Below are positions 43,000 to 53,073 of a stretch of DNA of 64,000 nt, one piece after another. Numbering within the stretch: the stretch's first letter is position 1; the number at the start of each line of letters is the position of its first letter. The notes under the pieces are model-generated. The model was not told where the DNA came from, did not search any database, and was given only the letters and a program-made list of their open reading frames with translations. The stretch spans positions 15,665 to 79,664 of the forward strand of contig CAUHCN010000006.1 in assembly GCA_959604825.1 (NCBI GenBank). Reading direction: 5' to 3'. The position numbers were made by a program, and so were the translations under genes. Source of the stretch: an uncultured Collinsella sp. (GTDB taxonomy: Bacteria; Actinomycetota; Coriobacteriia; Coriobacteriales; Coriobacteriaceae).

Positions 43000-44154
43000 C
43001 TAGAAGCTACCGCGCTTCAGGAAGTCGGGAAGCTCGAACTGGTCGTTGCCAAAGTTGGGCAGCTCGGTACCACCGACGTTGCGGGTCGGAGCGGCCTGAG
43101 CCGGGCTGGCAGCCGGAGCGGTGCGCTGCGGCTCAGCGGAGGCAGCGGCCTTGCTCTGAGACTGCTGAGCAGCAAAGAGCTCATCCTGACGGTTGACATT
43201 GGAGTCGGAGAAGCCCGTAGCGATGACGGTGATACGCACCTGATCGCCCAGGGACTCGTCGACAACGGTACCGAAGATGATGTTGGCCTCGGGGTCGACG
43301 GCGTTGGCGACAACGTCGGCGGCGTCGCTGATCTCCTGGATGCCCAGGTCCTTGGAACCGGCGATGGAGAGCAGCACGCGCGTGGCACCATCGATGGAGC
43401 TCTCGAGCAGCGGGCTGGAGATGGCCTGCTGGGCAGCGTCGACGGCACGAGTATCCCCAGAAGAGGTACCGATACCCATCATGGCGGTACCGGCCTGCTT
43501 CATGATGGTCTTAACATCGGCGAAGTCCAGGTTGATGATACCGGGGACGGTGATGAGGTCGGTGATGCCCTGGGTGCCCTGGGAAAGGACGCCATCGGCA
43601 ATCGCGAAGGCCTCGAGCATGGTGGTCTTCTTCTCGGCGATGTCGAGCAGCTTATCGTTAGGAATGACGATCATGGTGTCGACGCAATCGGAGAGGGTCT
43701 TGATGCCCTCCTCGGCGCTCTTCTTACGCTTGCGGCCCTCGAAGGTGAAGGGCTTGGTCACGACGGCGACGGTCAGTGCGCCGACCTCGTTCATCGCGAT
43801 ATCGGCAACGATGGGAGCAGCGCCGGTACCGGTGCCGCCGCCCTCGCCGCAGGTGATAAACACCATGTCGGCGCCAGCGAGCGCCTCGGCGATGTCGTCG
43901 CGGGACTCATCGGCAGCCTTGCGGCCAACCTCGGGATTGGCGCCGGCGCCCAGGCCGCGGGTAAGGTCGGTGCCGATGTGCACCTTGATATCGGCATCAG
44001 AGATCGCGAGTGCCTGAGCATCGGTGTTGATGGCAACAAACTCGACGCCGCGGATGCCCTCTTCGATCATTCGATTGACCGCGTTGGTACCGCCGCCGCC
44101 GACGCCGACCACCTTAATGACGGCAAGGTAGTTGTTGATCTCTGTCTCGTGCAT
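43000..44154 (-). CDS. ftsZ: Cell division GTPase FtsZ
   Basis: Forms the Z-ring. The 384 residues show the N-terminal [17 protein letters not shown], the tubulin signature [10 protein letters not shown] near residue 107 and the T7 region [11 protein letters not shown]. The last residues ([10 protein letters not shown]) form the conserved tail that binds SepF or other anchors. A variable Ala/Gln/Ser-rich linker of about 60 residues precedes the tail. The ATG at 44154 has GGAGG upstream. ftsA is absent; SepF at 35.9-36.6 kb is the probable anchor. Confidence 0.97.
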   Translation of the reverse strand: MHETEINNYLAVIKVVGVGGGGTNAVNRMIEEGIRGVEFVAINTDAQALAISDADIKVHIGTDLTRGLGAGANPEVGRKAADESRDDIAEALAGADMVFITCGEGGGTGTGAAPIVADIAMNEVGALTVAVVTKPFTFEGRKRKKSAEEGIKTLSDCVDTMIVIPNDKLLDIAEKKTTMLEAFAIADGVLSQGTQGITDLITVPGIINLDFADVKTIMKQAGTAMMGIGTSSGDTRAVDAAQQAISSPLLESSIDGATRVLLSIAGSKDLGIQEISDAADVVANAVDPEANIIFGTVVDESLGDQVRITVIATGFSDSNVNRQDELFAAQQSQSKAAASAEPQRTAPAASPAQAAPTRNVGGTELPNFGNDQFELPDFLKRGSF

Positions 44155-44353
44155 GTCGGTCCTCCGAACAAAGGTTATAGCCATAGCATGGGTCGACCCC
44201 TGCGCACATTAACCTTCAGGTTGAAAGTAAATGCAAAGGTAAACCGTATTATGTTTGCACATTATGAACGTATCAGTCAAATAATTGACCGTGAAAACCA
44301 AACAAACCAGATAAACGGCGTGGTATGGCCCCTCAACAAAGCATCAACCAGCG
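44155..44353. other. Gene-free interval between ftsQ and ftsZ
   Basis: About 200 bases without a gene. It is more AT-rich than the coding DNA, with TATTATGTTTGCAC near 44250 on the plus strand; it probably holds an extra ftsZ promoter. No clear -35/-10 pair was identified. Confidence 0.4.
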
Positions 44354-45610
44354 CTACGAGGTCGGAGCATTCCTAAATGTGTAGTTGCCCGGAGAGCGCA
44401 CATTAATATACGTTACGCCCTCTACCTGCGAAAGCAACTTGGTGACTACGCGTTCCTTCTTGGCGATATCGTCCGAATCGCCCAGCGACACCTCAATGCC
44501 GTTATTGAGGTTTGCCGAGATGGCTTCGACCGAAGGCGTGGAAATATCCTTGACTTGTCCCAAGAACTCGCTCGAAAAACCACGCACATAATCCAGGCCG
44601 GCCTTAACGGCTTTGGAGTTCACCGCCTGGCCGGAAACCGGAGCGACATCCGCCGAGACATCAGTCAACAACACCGCGCCATAATGCTTGGCGAGCGCCA
44701 GCGCGGCATCGATTCCGGTCAAGGTATTTGAGCCCCGCCCTGTCGTGATGACGTTGCCCTGGTCGTCCACTTCGACCGACGTCGACAGCGGGGCGATCCA
44801 GGTGTCATCGTCTCCGATAGCCCAGGCAAGGTCGTCGGAGCTGATATACGCAATGGCGATAACTTTACGCTCCGTCGGCGTGATGATAAGCGTATGGGGA
44901 AACTGGCGCTGGACATCCACGCCCGAAACCCACGGGTTCTGCTTGAGATCCTCGGTAATCTGGTCGGGATCGACGTTAAAAAGCGACGTTCCCTCGGGCA
45001 AGTCGATCAGCTGGATAGCATCGTGCTTCGTCACATGCTCGCTGCCTTGAATCTGAATATCAGTGGCAGTAAACAATCCAGAGTTGATCACCACGATGGC
45101 AACGACGACGAGCACGGCCAAGACGGCCAGAACGCCGCCCACGATTTTGCCTTTGCCTGTAACGACAGAAGCGGCGTCTGATGTTTTATTTGCCATCGCC
45201 CCAAGTGAAGATAACGGGTTGAAACCTTTTTTACTCGAAGGCTTCTTGGCGGTAGCCGGCACCGATGTCAGCGAGCGCGGTTTCGATGCGCCCAGCGTGC
45301 GACCTGGACGCGCCGCTATAGTTCCCGTCGAGGGCTTGGGAGCTGCCATGGGACGGGCAGGCTTGGCGCCCATAACAGGCTTTGACGTCACCGAGGGACG
45401 CGAGGACTTTTTTGCGGCCGGACGATTACCGAGCTGAGAGCCGACGACCGGACGACTGGTCTGTCGAGCATGCCCGACAGACTCAGAGTGCGCGACGGTA
45501 TTGCGTTGAGGTTTGGCAGGCGCGCCGGAACGCCCTCCGGCGCGGCGGAAGGTGGGTTTCGATGCTCTAGAAGCCGAGGAATTTAACTTCCGGTCTGAGC
45601 TCGATGCCAT
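44354..45610 (-). CDS. ftsQ: FtsQ-like POTRA division protein with long cytoplasmic tail
   Basis: A 418-residue bitopic protein. A Ser/Lys/Arg/Pro/Ala-rich cytoplasmic tail occupies residues 1-150, one helix lies at about 155-176 (GGVLAVLAVLVVVAIVVINS), the POTRA domain at about 180-250 (FTATDIQIQGSEHVTKHDAI), then the FtsQ beta-domain. FtsQ connects early and late divisome proteins; the tail is much longer than in E. coli (about 25 residues). The start overlaps the end of murB by 44 bases, and GGGAGG precedes the ATG. Confidence 0.88.
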   Translation of the reverse strand: MASSSDRKLNSSASRASKPTFRRAGGRSGAPAKPQRNTVAHSESVGHARQTSRPVVGSQLGNRPAAKKSSRPSVTSKPVMGAKPARPMAAPKPSTGTIAARPGRTLGASKPRSLTSVPATAKKPSSKKGFNPLSSLGAMANKTSDAASVVTGKGKIVGGVLAVLAVLVVVAIVVINSGLFTATDIQIQGSEHVTKHDAIQLIDLPEGTSLFNVDPDQITEDLKQNPWVSGVDVQRQFPHTLIITPTERKVIAIAYISSDDLAWAIGDDDTWIAPLSTSVEVDDQGNVITTGRGSNTLTGIDAALALAKHYGAVLLTDVSADVAPVSGQAVNSKAVKAGLDYVRGFSSEFLGQVKDISTPSVEAISANLNNGIEVSLGDSDDIAKKERVVTKLLSQVEGVTYINVRSPGNYTFRNAPTS

Positions 45611-46478
45611 ACGCCTCCCTCACCTTTCCGTGCACATGTCTGATAACCGCGGCAACGTCATCGGCCGAGGCAGTTCCGTTATTAACGATAAAATTAGCGT
45701 GAACGGGCGAAACTTCCGCGCCGCCAATTGAAAAACCCTTTAATCCACAATCCTCGATAAGCTTGCCCACACTCGCATCGGGCGGGTTGCGAAAGACAGA
45801 CCCGCAGGATGCGCGACCCATGGGCTGCGTACGCTTGCGCCTTGTAAGGTACCGCTCCATGCGCTCGCGAATATCGGCCTTGGGCGCCGGTTTAAGCTTG
45901 AGCACGCACTCGAGGATGATCTCATTGCGGGGAAGGCTACATTCGCGGTAGCCCCAAGTGATCTCGGACCCCGCATAATGCTTGATACCGGATGCCGGGT
46001 CAAACGTTACGACATCCTCAACCAGCGAGCCAATCCACTCGGTCCGTGTGCCGGCATTCATAGATATCGCACCGCCGACCGAGCCAGGGATGCCAACGGC
46101 AAACTCAAGGCCCGAGAGGCTACGCGACAGGGCATCGTTGACCAGGCGCGCAAACATCACGCCCGCACCGACCGTCAGCGTACAACCGTCATCGGCAACA
46201 ACCGTGCGCTGAAACTCACGTCCGAGCGAAATGACGGCACCGCGATAGCCGCCATCGGCAACCAGCAGATTGGAGCCCTTGCCGATGATGACCCACGGCA
46301 CCTGCTCGCGATCGAGCACCGCCACGGCGCGGCGGAGGGCATGATAGCTATGGCACGTCACAAAGAGGTCGGCCTTGCCGCCGATACGATAGCTCGTATG
46401 ACGCGCAAGGCGCTCGTCCTCGATCACATCCGTGTCGATCATGCCCGAGAGCGCCATGACGGCGTTAAACAGACCCAT
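45567..46478 (-). CDS. murB: UDP-N-acetylenolpyruvoylglucosamine reductase
   Basis: Reduces UDP-GlcNAc-enolpyruvate to UDP-MurNAc in peptidoglycan precursor synthesis. The 303 residues show the FAD-binding YRIGGKADLFV near residue 30, GSNLLVADGGYRGAV, and the active-site serine region SCGSVFRNPPDASVGKLIED near residue 232. Type I architecture is suggested by length. The ATG is 5 bases past the murC stop, without a strong ribosome site, so coupling is likely. Its 3' end overlaps ftsQ. Confidence 0.95.
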   Translation of the reverse strand: MGLFNAVMALSGMIDTDVIEDERLARHTSYRIGGKADLFVTCHSYHALRRAVAVLDREQVPWVIIGKGSNLLVADGGYRGAVISLGREFQRTVVADDGCTLTVGAGVMFARLVNDALSRSLSGLEFAVGIPGSVGGAISMNAGTRTEWIGSLVEDVVTFDPASGIKHYAGSEITWGYRECSLPRNEIILECVLKLKPAPKADIRERMERYLTRRKRTQPMGRASCGSVFRNPPDASVGKLIEDCGLKGFSIGGAEVSPVHANFIVNNGTASADDVAAVIRHVHGKVREAYGIELRPEVKFLGF

Positions 46479-46483
46479 TAGAC

Positions 46484-47902
46484 TTAAGCGTCTTTCTTGG
46501 CAGTCAGATACTCGATAAACTCGGGACCGACGGTCGTAACGTCACCAGCACCCATGGTGAGCAGCAGGTCGCCCTCGCCCACCATCTGCTCGAGCTCCTG
46601 ATTGAGCTCAAGACGGCTGGAGCAATACACGACCTCCTTGCCAGGATGCTTGGCGCGCACGGTATCGGCGAGCATCTTAGAGGTGACACCCGGAATGGGC
46701 ATCTCGCCAGCCGAGAACACATCAATCAGCAGCAGTTTATCGGCATTGGCAAATGCATCGGCAAAGTCGTCGCACAGGGCCTGCAGGCGCGAATAGCGGT
46801 GCGGCTGGAACACGACGTCGACGTGCTTGTAGCCCAGCGACGAAGCGGCAGCAAGCGTCGCCTTGATCTCGGTGGGGTGATGGCCGTAATCATCGACCAC
46901 GGTGATGCCATCGATATCGCCCACGTGGGTAAAGCGACGGCGGACGCCCTCAAAGCTCGAGAGCGCCTTGGCGGCGGCGTCGATGTCAAGGCCCAGGACA
47001 TGGGCGACGGTGAGCACCGCCGTGGCGTTGAGCATGTTGTGGCGACCGGGATTGCTCTTGATCTCCACAGCATGCTCAGTGCCGTCCTCAAAGCGAACGA
47101 TAAAGTCACTCTGGATGCCCTTGACATCCGGGTGCATGCAGACGATGTCGTTGCTCTCGGCAAAGCCGTAGGAAAGCACGTGACGGCCCGTCGACTTGGC
47201 GAGCTCGACCAGATGCGGGTCCTCACCACAGACGATGACGGTGCCCTCCTCGCCCACCAGGCTCATGAATTTGGCGAAAGTTGCCTCGATCTCCTCGATA
47301 CCCGAGTAGTGATCGAGGTGGTCGGCCTCGACGTTGGTCACAATGACTACGTTGGGGTTCAGGAACAGGAAGGAGCTGTCGGACTCGTCAGCCTCGGCGA
47401 CAAAGTAGTCGCCCGAGCCGTTCTTGCCGTTCGTGTCATAGCCCTCGACGATGCCACCGATCAGGAAGCTCGGATCCAGACCCATGCGGTCGAGCATGGT
47501 GGCGCACATCGAAGACGTGGTGGTCTTGCCATGCGTGCCGGCAACAGCGACGGTGGTGTAGCCGTGGCCCAAAGCAGAGAGCATCTTGGCACGGGGCCAC
47601 ACGGGAATACCAAGCTCGCGAGCGCGCACGAGTTCAGGGTTGGACTCCGGAATAGCGGTAGAGACAACAACCACGTCGGGCTTGACCTCGTCGATCGTGG
47701 CTGCCTCATGGCCCACATGCACCTTCACACCAGCGCGGGTAAGCTGGCGGATATAACGTGACGTCTTAAGGTCGGAGCCGGTAACGGCATAACCGCGCTC
47801 GTGCAGAACGAGGGCGATGCCGCTCATGCCGGCGCCGCCGATACCGATAAAGTGGGCGCTCTTAAACTCGGGCGCGGAGGTTGCAGTCTGGGAATCAGCC
47901 AT
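46484..47902 (-). CDS. murC: UDP-N-acetylmuramate-L-alanine ligase
   Basis: Adds L-Ala to UDP-MurNAc. The 472 residues show the N-terminal IGIGGAGMSGIALVL, the ATP loop GTHGKTTTSSM near residue 110, VVIVTNVEADHLDHY near residue 165 and the C-terminal VVDDYGHHPTEI motif. The ATG at 47902 is chosen; AAGGAG lies 11 bases upstream, a slightly long spacing. A GTG at 47929 is an alternative start. Confidence 0.96.
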   Translation of the reverse strand: MADSQTATSAPEFKSAHFIGIGGAGMSGIALVLHERGYAVTGSDLKTSRYIRQLTRAGVKVHVGHEAATIDEVKPDVVVVSTAIPESNPELVRARELGIPVWPRAKMLSALGHGYTTVAVAGTHGKTTTSSMCATMLDRMGLDPSFLIGGIVEGYDTNGKNGSGDYFVAEADESDSSFLFLNPNVVIVTNVEADHLDHYSGIEEIEATFAKFMSLVGEEGTVIVCGEDPHLVELAKSTGRHVLSYGFAESNDIVCMHPDVKGIQSDFIVRFEDGTEHAVEIKSNPGRHNMLNATAVLTVAHVLGLDIDAAAKALSSFEGVRRRFTHVGDIDGITVVDDYGHHPTEIKATLAAASSLGYKHVDVVFQPHRYSRLQALCDDFADAFANADKLLLIDVFSAGEMPIPGVTSKMLADTVRAKHPGKEVVYCSSRLELNQELEQMVGEGDLLLTMGAGDVTTVGPEFIEYLTAKKDA

Positions 47903-47999
47903 GTGCTCGTGTACTCCTTGCGTAAACACTGCCTGTAACCCGTTAACTGTACCGCACCTACCGCATCAGCGCGAGGGCGACCGACGATATCCCGTCTAA

Positions 48000-49115
48000 C
48001 TAACGCAAACCCTCTACCGCATCGGCCAGAAGAGCGGCGGCCCTATCCTGAGCCAGACCGCGCGCCGCCTGACGCATGACGTCGCGCTCTGCCGCGTCAT
48101 CGACCAGGTGCAGCAGCTCATCGGCAAAGGCAGAACCGTCGATATCGGCATCGGCACAGAGCACGCCGGCCCCGGCGTCGACCAGATAACGGGCATTGGT
48201 GGTTTGGTGGTCGGCCGTCGCATGCGGATACGGCACGAGTATCGAGGGCACGGCGAGCGCAGCGATCTCGGCCACGCTCGATGCACCCGAACGCGAGAGC
48301 ACCAAATCGGCAGCAGCCAGCATATCGCCCATGTTGTCGATGTAAGGCTGGACGCGGTAACGCTTCGCCTCCTCGGGCGTCAGCGCCAAAGCGCGCTCGG
48401 TCTCCTCAAAGCCGTCGGCACCCGTCGAATGCAACACATAGAGGTTCTTGCGCGAAAGCAGCTCGTTTTTGAGCGAAACCGCGCGCTCGTTGAGGTGCTG
48501 GGCGCCAAGTGAACCGCCAAAGACGAGCAGCAGCGTAGCGTCCTCGGGAACGCCAAGTGCCTTGCGGCCGCGAGCGCGATCGCCCTCGATCACCGAGCGA
48601 CGTACGGGGTTGCCGGTCATGAGCACGTGGTCAGGGTCACCTTCGCGCTCAAAGACCGAGCGCGCTGCCGGCACCGAGATGCACACGCGAGCGGCGTGGG
48701 AGTTCATCATCTTGTTGGCCAGGCCCGGAACAGAGTTCTGCTCATGTAGCAGATACGGAACGCCTGCGCCCTTGCACCACCCCAGCAGCGGAACCTCGAC
48801 ATAGGCACCAAAACCGATGGCAGCATCGGGCTTGCCGACCTTTGAGAAATGACTGGCGAGCGCACGCTTGGCCTTGTTGACACGCCACAGCGAGGTCAGC
48901 GCCGTCCAGGGACGGGAGCGGTCGAAGCCCGTGACCGTAATGGGCACAAAATCAAACCCAGCCTCGGGGACCAGACGACCCTCGAGCTTGCGCGACTGGC
49001 CCACGAACACAACGTGGTGGCCACGGTCATGCAGCTCCTCGGCCAAAGCGAGCGCGGGGTTAATGTGTCCTGCCGTGCCGCCGGCTGCAATAGCAACGGT
49101 CATCTTATCGGTCAT
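48000..49115 (-). CDS. murG: UDP-N-acetylglucosamine-MurNAc(pentapeptide) transferase MurG
   Basis: Makes lipid II from lipid I at the inner membrane face. The 371 residues show AAGGTAGHINPALALAEEL at the N-terminus and the second-domain motifs LLVFGGSLGAQHLNERA and LVLSRSGASSVAEIAALAVP. The ATG at 49115 has AAGGGA five bases upstream. It overlaps ftsW by 11 bases. Confidence 0.96.
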   Translation of the reverse strand: MTDKMTVAIAAGGTAGHINPALALAEELHDRGHHVVFVGQSRKLEGRLVPEAGFDFVPITVTGFDRSRPWTALTSLWRVNKAKRALASHFSKVGKPDAAIGFGAYVEVPLLGWCKGAGVPYLLHEQNSVPGLANKMMNSHAARVCISVPAARSVFEREGDPDHVLMTGNPVRRSVIEGDRARGRKALGVPEDATLLLVFGGSLGAQHLNERAVSLKNELLSRKNLYVLHSTGADGFEETERALALTPEEAKRYRVQPYIDNMGDMLAAADLVLSRSGASSVAEIAALAVPSILVPYPHATADHQTTNARYLVDAGAGVLCADADIDGSAFADELLHLVDDAAERDVMRQAARGLAQDRAAALLADAVEGLR

Positions 49116-50625
49116 GGTAGTCCCTTCGTACACGCGGTCCCTGGTCGTCGGTGCGCAAACGCGCCGACGGGTCCGAGTTCAAATCGATTCGATTATATCC
49201 GCCGCCCGCGCTGCGAGGGCTGGGGCGCTGCGGACGACCTTGCGGCGCCGTCCGCGGACGTGGACGAGCTGCCGGCTCGGTCGCAGAGCCATCCAGAACG
49301 GTAAAGCCGCTACGCGAAGGTCGTTCACCGCGCACATGGGCCACGCCGGCGGTGCTCTCGTCCATAACGGCAAAGCTCTCACGGCGGCGGTCATACTCAT
49401 CGCGGCGGGCGCTCTCGTACGAAACGCGCAGAATCAACCCGGCAAGCATAAGCGACACGATAATCGACGAACCGCCGTAGCTAATAAACGGCAACGGTTT
49501 GCCCGTCATGGGAAACACGTTGAGGATGCCAAGCGCGTTAATCAAAAACTGCACCGCGAGAATGACCGCGGAGCCAGACGCCATAAGCGCGCCCCGACGA
49601 TCGGTCGCCTGCTCGGCAATGCGAAACGCCGAGTAGATCAGCATCGCAAACACCAAGAAGAACAGGACGGTTCCGACAAAACCGACTTCCTCGCCAATGA
49701 TGGCCAGGATGTAGTCATTGTGCGCCTCGGGCAGATACGAGTACTTCATGGTTGAGTTGCCGATGCCACGGCCGAACAGACCGCCCGAGGCAAAGGCCAT
49801 GATGGCAAGCGTGGCCTGATAGCCGTCACCATACTCGTCGGCCCAAGGGTTCAAGGCAACCTGAATACGCACCATACGGTACGGCTCTGCGACAAGCGCA
49901 ATCACGATCACGAGAATGCCGAAGATTAGCACGCCGATGATAAATCTGGGATCGAGACCCGCAAACAACGCCATGCACATGAGGGTCAACAGGATGATCA
50001 GGACGGTACCGAAATCGGGCTGGATAAAGATCAGAAAGAGCGAAATGCCCAGGTAGATGCCCATCTTGCGAAGGAATTCGTTGATGTTGCCACCGGGCGA
50101 AAAGAAGCGATCGAGCATGATGGCCGAATACGCAATGGCAAATGGCTTTAAAAACTCGGAAGGCTGGAACTGAATGCCGGCGATGTTGAGCCAGCGCGTG
50201 GCGCCACGGCTGCCGCTGCCCACCAAGAACACCAGAAACAGTAGCCCTATCATGCCTATGAGGAAGATCCTGAGCACATCCTCCCCAAACCAGCTGTCCG
50301 GCAAAACGCGCACGATGGCAATCAGCGCCAGAACACCGACCACGGCAAACGCAGCCTGTCGACCCAGAAAAAACGTCGCTGAGCCATTCTCGTGCAGCGC
50401 CTCGACCGAAGACGCCGAGTACACCATCAGCAGGCCAAAACACACCAAGATAAACAGACAGGCCATGAATATCAGACGGGGGCGCATGATGCGGGCGGGA
50501 ACGCCGGCAATATAGCGTTCGCTAAACGACCGCCCGCCGCGACCGGAACGCGGTGTGCTACGCCGCGAGGAAGCACGGTCCGAGTCGGGCCTCCTCATAC
50601 CTTGTCGGGGGCTCTCCTCTCTCAC
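49105..50625 (-). CDS. ftsW: SEDS-family division glycosyltransferase FtsW
   Basis: Polymerises lipid II at the septum together with FtsI. The 506 residues have an Arg/Ser-rich N-terminal tail (1-45), about ten membrane helices with SRGATRWLNIAGIQFQPSEF, QPDFGTVLIILLTLM and FPMTGKPLPFISYGGSS, and an unusually long Arg/Pro-rich cytoplasmic C-terminus from about 430. The GTG at 50625 with AGGGG five bases upstream fits best; TTG at 50631 and ATG at 50598 are alternatives. RodA is possible, but the position in the dcw block favours FtsW. Confidence 0.92.
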   Translation of the reverse strand: MREESPRQGMRRPDSDRASSRRSTPRSGRGGRSFSERYIAGVPARIMRPRLIFMACLFILVCFGLLMVYSASSVEALHENGSATFFLGRQAAFAVVGVLALIAIVRVLPDSWFGEDVLRIFLIGMIGLLFLVFLVGSGSRGATRWLNIAGIQFQPSEFLKPFAIAYSAIMLDRFFSPGGNINEFLRKMGIYLGISLFLIFIQPDFGTVLIILLTLMCMALFAGLDPRFIIGVLIFGILVIVIALVAEPYRMVRIQVALNPWADEYGDGYQATLAIMAFASGGLFGRGIGNSTMKYSYLPEAHNDYILAIIGEEVGFVGTVLFFLVFAMLIYSAFRIAEQATDRRGALMASGSAVILAVQFLINALGILNVFPMTGKPLPFISYGGSSIIVSLMLAGLILRVSYESARRDEYDRRRESFAVMDESTAGVAHVRGERPSRSGFTVLDGSATEPAARPRPRTAPQGRPQRPSPRSAGGGYNRIDLNSDPSARLRTDDQGPRVRRDYHDR

Positions 50626-50634
50626 CGGCAACCC

Positions 50635-52041
50635 CTATTCCATTTGCGATTTCGCTGCAGCGGCAAGCTGGGCCACATAGTCCTTAAACACGCGGCCGCG
50701 CTCCTCATAGCCCGAGAACTCATCGAACGAAGAGCAGGCAGGAGAAAGTAAGATCACGTCGCCACGGCTCGACAGCGAACGGGCAACGTCCACGGCATCG
50801 CGTAGGTCATCCGCCTGGGCGATATCCACATCGCCATCGACATCGGCCTCGTCCATAGCGGCGGTGAAGCGCTCGCGCGCATCGCCAAAGCAGACGACCG
50901 AGCGCACGTTATCCATAACAACGCGCGCGAAGTCCGTGAGCGGCGTGCCCTTATCGTGGCCGCCGAGCAGCAAGATCACGTCGTCATCGGGAAATGCCGT
51001 CAGTGCCTTCTCGACCGCGTCGGTGTTGGTCGCCTTGGAATCGTTGACGTAGCGCACACCGTCAATCTCGCCGCACGGCTCCACGCGATGCTCGAGCGGC
51101 TGGAACGAGGCCAGACCGCGGCGGACACCATCGACATCGGCACCGACGGCCAGAGCAGCCGTGGCGGCACATAAGGCATTGATGACATTGTGATGGCCCG
51201 AGATCTTGAGCTCGGACGTGGCGACAAGCTGGGTCTCGACGCCCTTCAGGCGCACGACCATTTTGCCGTCGCGCACAAAGGCGGCGTCTGCACCCTCGGG
51301 CTCGTCAAAAGCGACCTTGCAGATGCGGCGACCCGGCGTATAGATGTACTCATCGAACTCGTGAATGCCGGCGTCTTCGACGTCGACAACCACCAGATCG
51401 TCATCGACCATATTGTCAAACAGCTTGATCTTGGCAAGCGCATAGTTCTTATGGCTCTTATGCCAGCCCAAGTGGTCGGGAGTGATGTTGAGCAGCACTG
51501 CCACGCGAGGGTGGAGCTCGGTGGTCGTAGCAATCTGATAGCTCGAGAGCTCAGCCACAAACCACTCGTTGTGGGCTCGGCCGTCAATCTCGTTGACCGG
51601 CGGCTCGCCGATGTTGCCGACAGCTACGCTGGCCTCGCCGGCAGCCTTGAGCAGATAATCAGTCAGCGACGTGGTGGTCGTCTTACCGTTGGTGCCCGTG
51701 ATGGCAATCCAGTTATCGGACGACAGGCGATAGGCAAACTCTGGCTCACCCATAATCTGAGCGGCATGTTCGCGCCCGGCCTTAAAGAAGCCCGAGAACT
51801 CCGAGATGCCCGGGCACGTCACGCATACGTCATAGGCGCCCTCGACCTGTTCGGTCCCATAGACAAACGACGCACCAGCAGCCTCGAGCGCACGCGTGGC
51901 GTCATTGGGCTCAGAGGTGCCGCCGCCATACACGGTAACGGCGCTTACGCGCTCGGGATGTGCCAGCGCCCAGCGGGCGACATCGAGACCGGATTTGCCC
52001 TGACCCAAAACGAGCAGGCTAAAGACATCAGCAAGAGGCAT
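50635..52041 (-). CDS. murD: UDP-N-acetylmuramoylalanine-D-glutamate ligase
   Basis: Adds D-Glu to the muropeptide. The 468 residues show LVLGQGKSGLDVARWA at the N-terminus, the ATP loop GTNGKTTTTSLTDYLL near residue 115, LLNITPDHLGWH near residue 185 and YVNDSKATNTDAVEKAL near residue 330. It starts 9 bases after the mraY stop; no strong ribosome site is visible. Confidence 0.95.
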   Translation of the reverse strand: MPLADVFSLLVLGQGKSGLDVARWALAHPERVSAVTVYGGGTSEPNDATRALEAAGASFVYGTEQVEGAYDVCVTCPGISEFSGFFKAGREHAAQIMGEPEFAYRLSSDNWIAITGTNGKTTTTSLTDYLLKAAGEASVAVGNIGEPPVNEIDGRAHNEWFVAELSSYQIATTTELHPRVAVLLNITPDHLGWHKSHKNYALAKIKLFDNMVDDDLVVVDVEDAGIHEFDEYIYTPGRRICKVAFDEPEGADAAFVRDGKMVVRLKGVETQLVATSELKISGHHNVINALCAATAALAVGADVDGVRRGLASFQPLEHRVEPCGEIDGVRYVNDSKATNTDAVEKALTAFPDDDVILLLGGHDKGTPLTDFARVVMDNVRSVVCFGDARERFTAAMDEADVDGDVDIAQADDLRDAVDVARSLSSRGDVILLSPACSSFDEFSGYEERGRVFKDYVAQLAAAAKSQME

Positions 52042-52050
52042 GAAAGACCA

Positions 52051-53070
52051 CTATCCCAACTGGAAGAACAGAGCAAGGCCAACGGCACCAAAGGCCGCAG
52101 CGATAATCCAAAAACGGATGACGACCTTGGTCTCGGCCCAGCCCTTCTTTTCGAAATGATGATGGATGGGCGCCATAAGGAAGACGCGCTTGTGCGTAAA
52201 ATGGAAGTAGACAACCTGAATCATGACCGACAGGGTCTCAACGATAAACAGGCCGCCGATGATGAGGGAGACGACCTCGGTGTTGGTCATGATGGACGTG
52301 CAGGCAAACGCGGCGCCCAGAGCAAGCGAGCCGGTATCGCCCATAAAGATGCTCGCCGGATAGCAGTTGAACCACAGAAAGCCCAAGCAGGCACCGGCAC
52401 ACGCGGTACAGAAGATGGACAGGTTCACGTCTCCGTGCAAAAACGCCATGGCAGCCATGGCGAGCATGGCGATCATGGAGGTGCCGCCAGCAAGACCGTC
52501 AAGGCCATCGGTCAGGTTCACGGCATTAGAAAGACCGGCAATCATCAGCCAGCAAAAGACAATATAGAGCCACGGGAACGAATAGCCGCAGATGGTGGTC
52601 GAAAGCACGCCAAGGTCGATCGTCAACCCACCGGGAAAACGAATCTCGGGGGCGACGCCGCACCAGTTGACGGCAAGTACCGTAAAGGTGACACAGATAA
52701 TGGTTAGGCCGATCATCTTGGCATGAGGCGTCAGACCGAGCGAGCGCCCATGCGTAACGGAGGTCAGGTCGTCGATCAGGCCCAGCACGCCGGTCGCCAG
52801 CGTGGCGAGCAGTACGAGTACGAGCTCGGTGGTGAGCTTGCCCATCAGCAGGCAGGTCAGCGAGATCGCGACGAGGATGACAACGCCACCCATGGTGGGC
52901 GTTCCCTGCTTAACCAAATGACGCTTGGGGCCGTCGGCACGAACCTGCTGGCCGATACCCTCGACCTTGAGCAGCTTGATCCACCACGGCATGAGCAGCA
53001 GCGCAATGGCTGCGGCGATGCCAAGCCCCAAAAAAGCCTGATACGTTGGATACGAGGGATTGCCGAACAT
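52051..53070 (-). CDS. mraY: Phospho-N-acetylmuramoyl-pentapeptide transferase MraY
   Basis: Transfers phospho-MurNAc-pentapeptide to undecaprenyl phosphate, giving lipid I. The 339 residues contain about ten helices and the family motifs VKQGTPTMGGVVIL near residue 50, NAVNLTDGLDGLAGG near residue 180 with catalytic Asp, and the C-terminal MAPIHHHFEKKGW. It starts 3 bases after murF ends. Confidence 0.96.
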   Translation of the reverse strand: MFGNPSYPTYQAFLGLGIAAAIALLLMPWWIKLLKVEGIGQQVRADGPKRHLVKQGTPTMGGVVILVAISLTCLLMGKLTTELVLVLLATLATGVLGLIDDLTSVTHGRSLGLTPHAKMIGLTIICVTFTVLAVNWCGVAPEIRFPGGLTIDLGVLSTTICGYSFPWLYIVFCWLMIAGLSNAVNLTDGLDGLAGGTSMIAMLAMAAMAFLHGDVNLSIFCTACAGACLGFLWFNCYPASIFMGDTGSLALGAAFACTSIMTNTEVVSLIIGGLFIVETLSVMIQVVYFHFTHKRVFLMAPIHHHFEKKGWAETKVVIRFWIIAAAFGAVGLALFFQLG

Positions 53071-53073
53071 GGG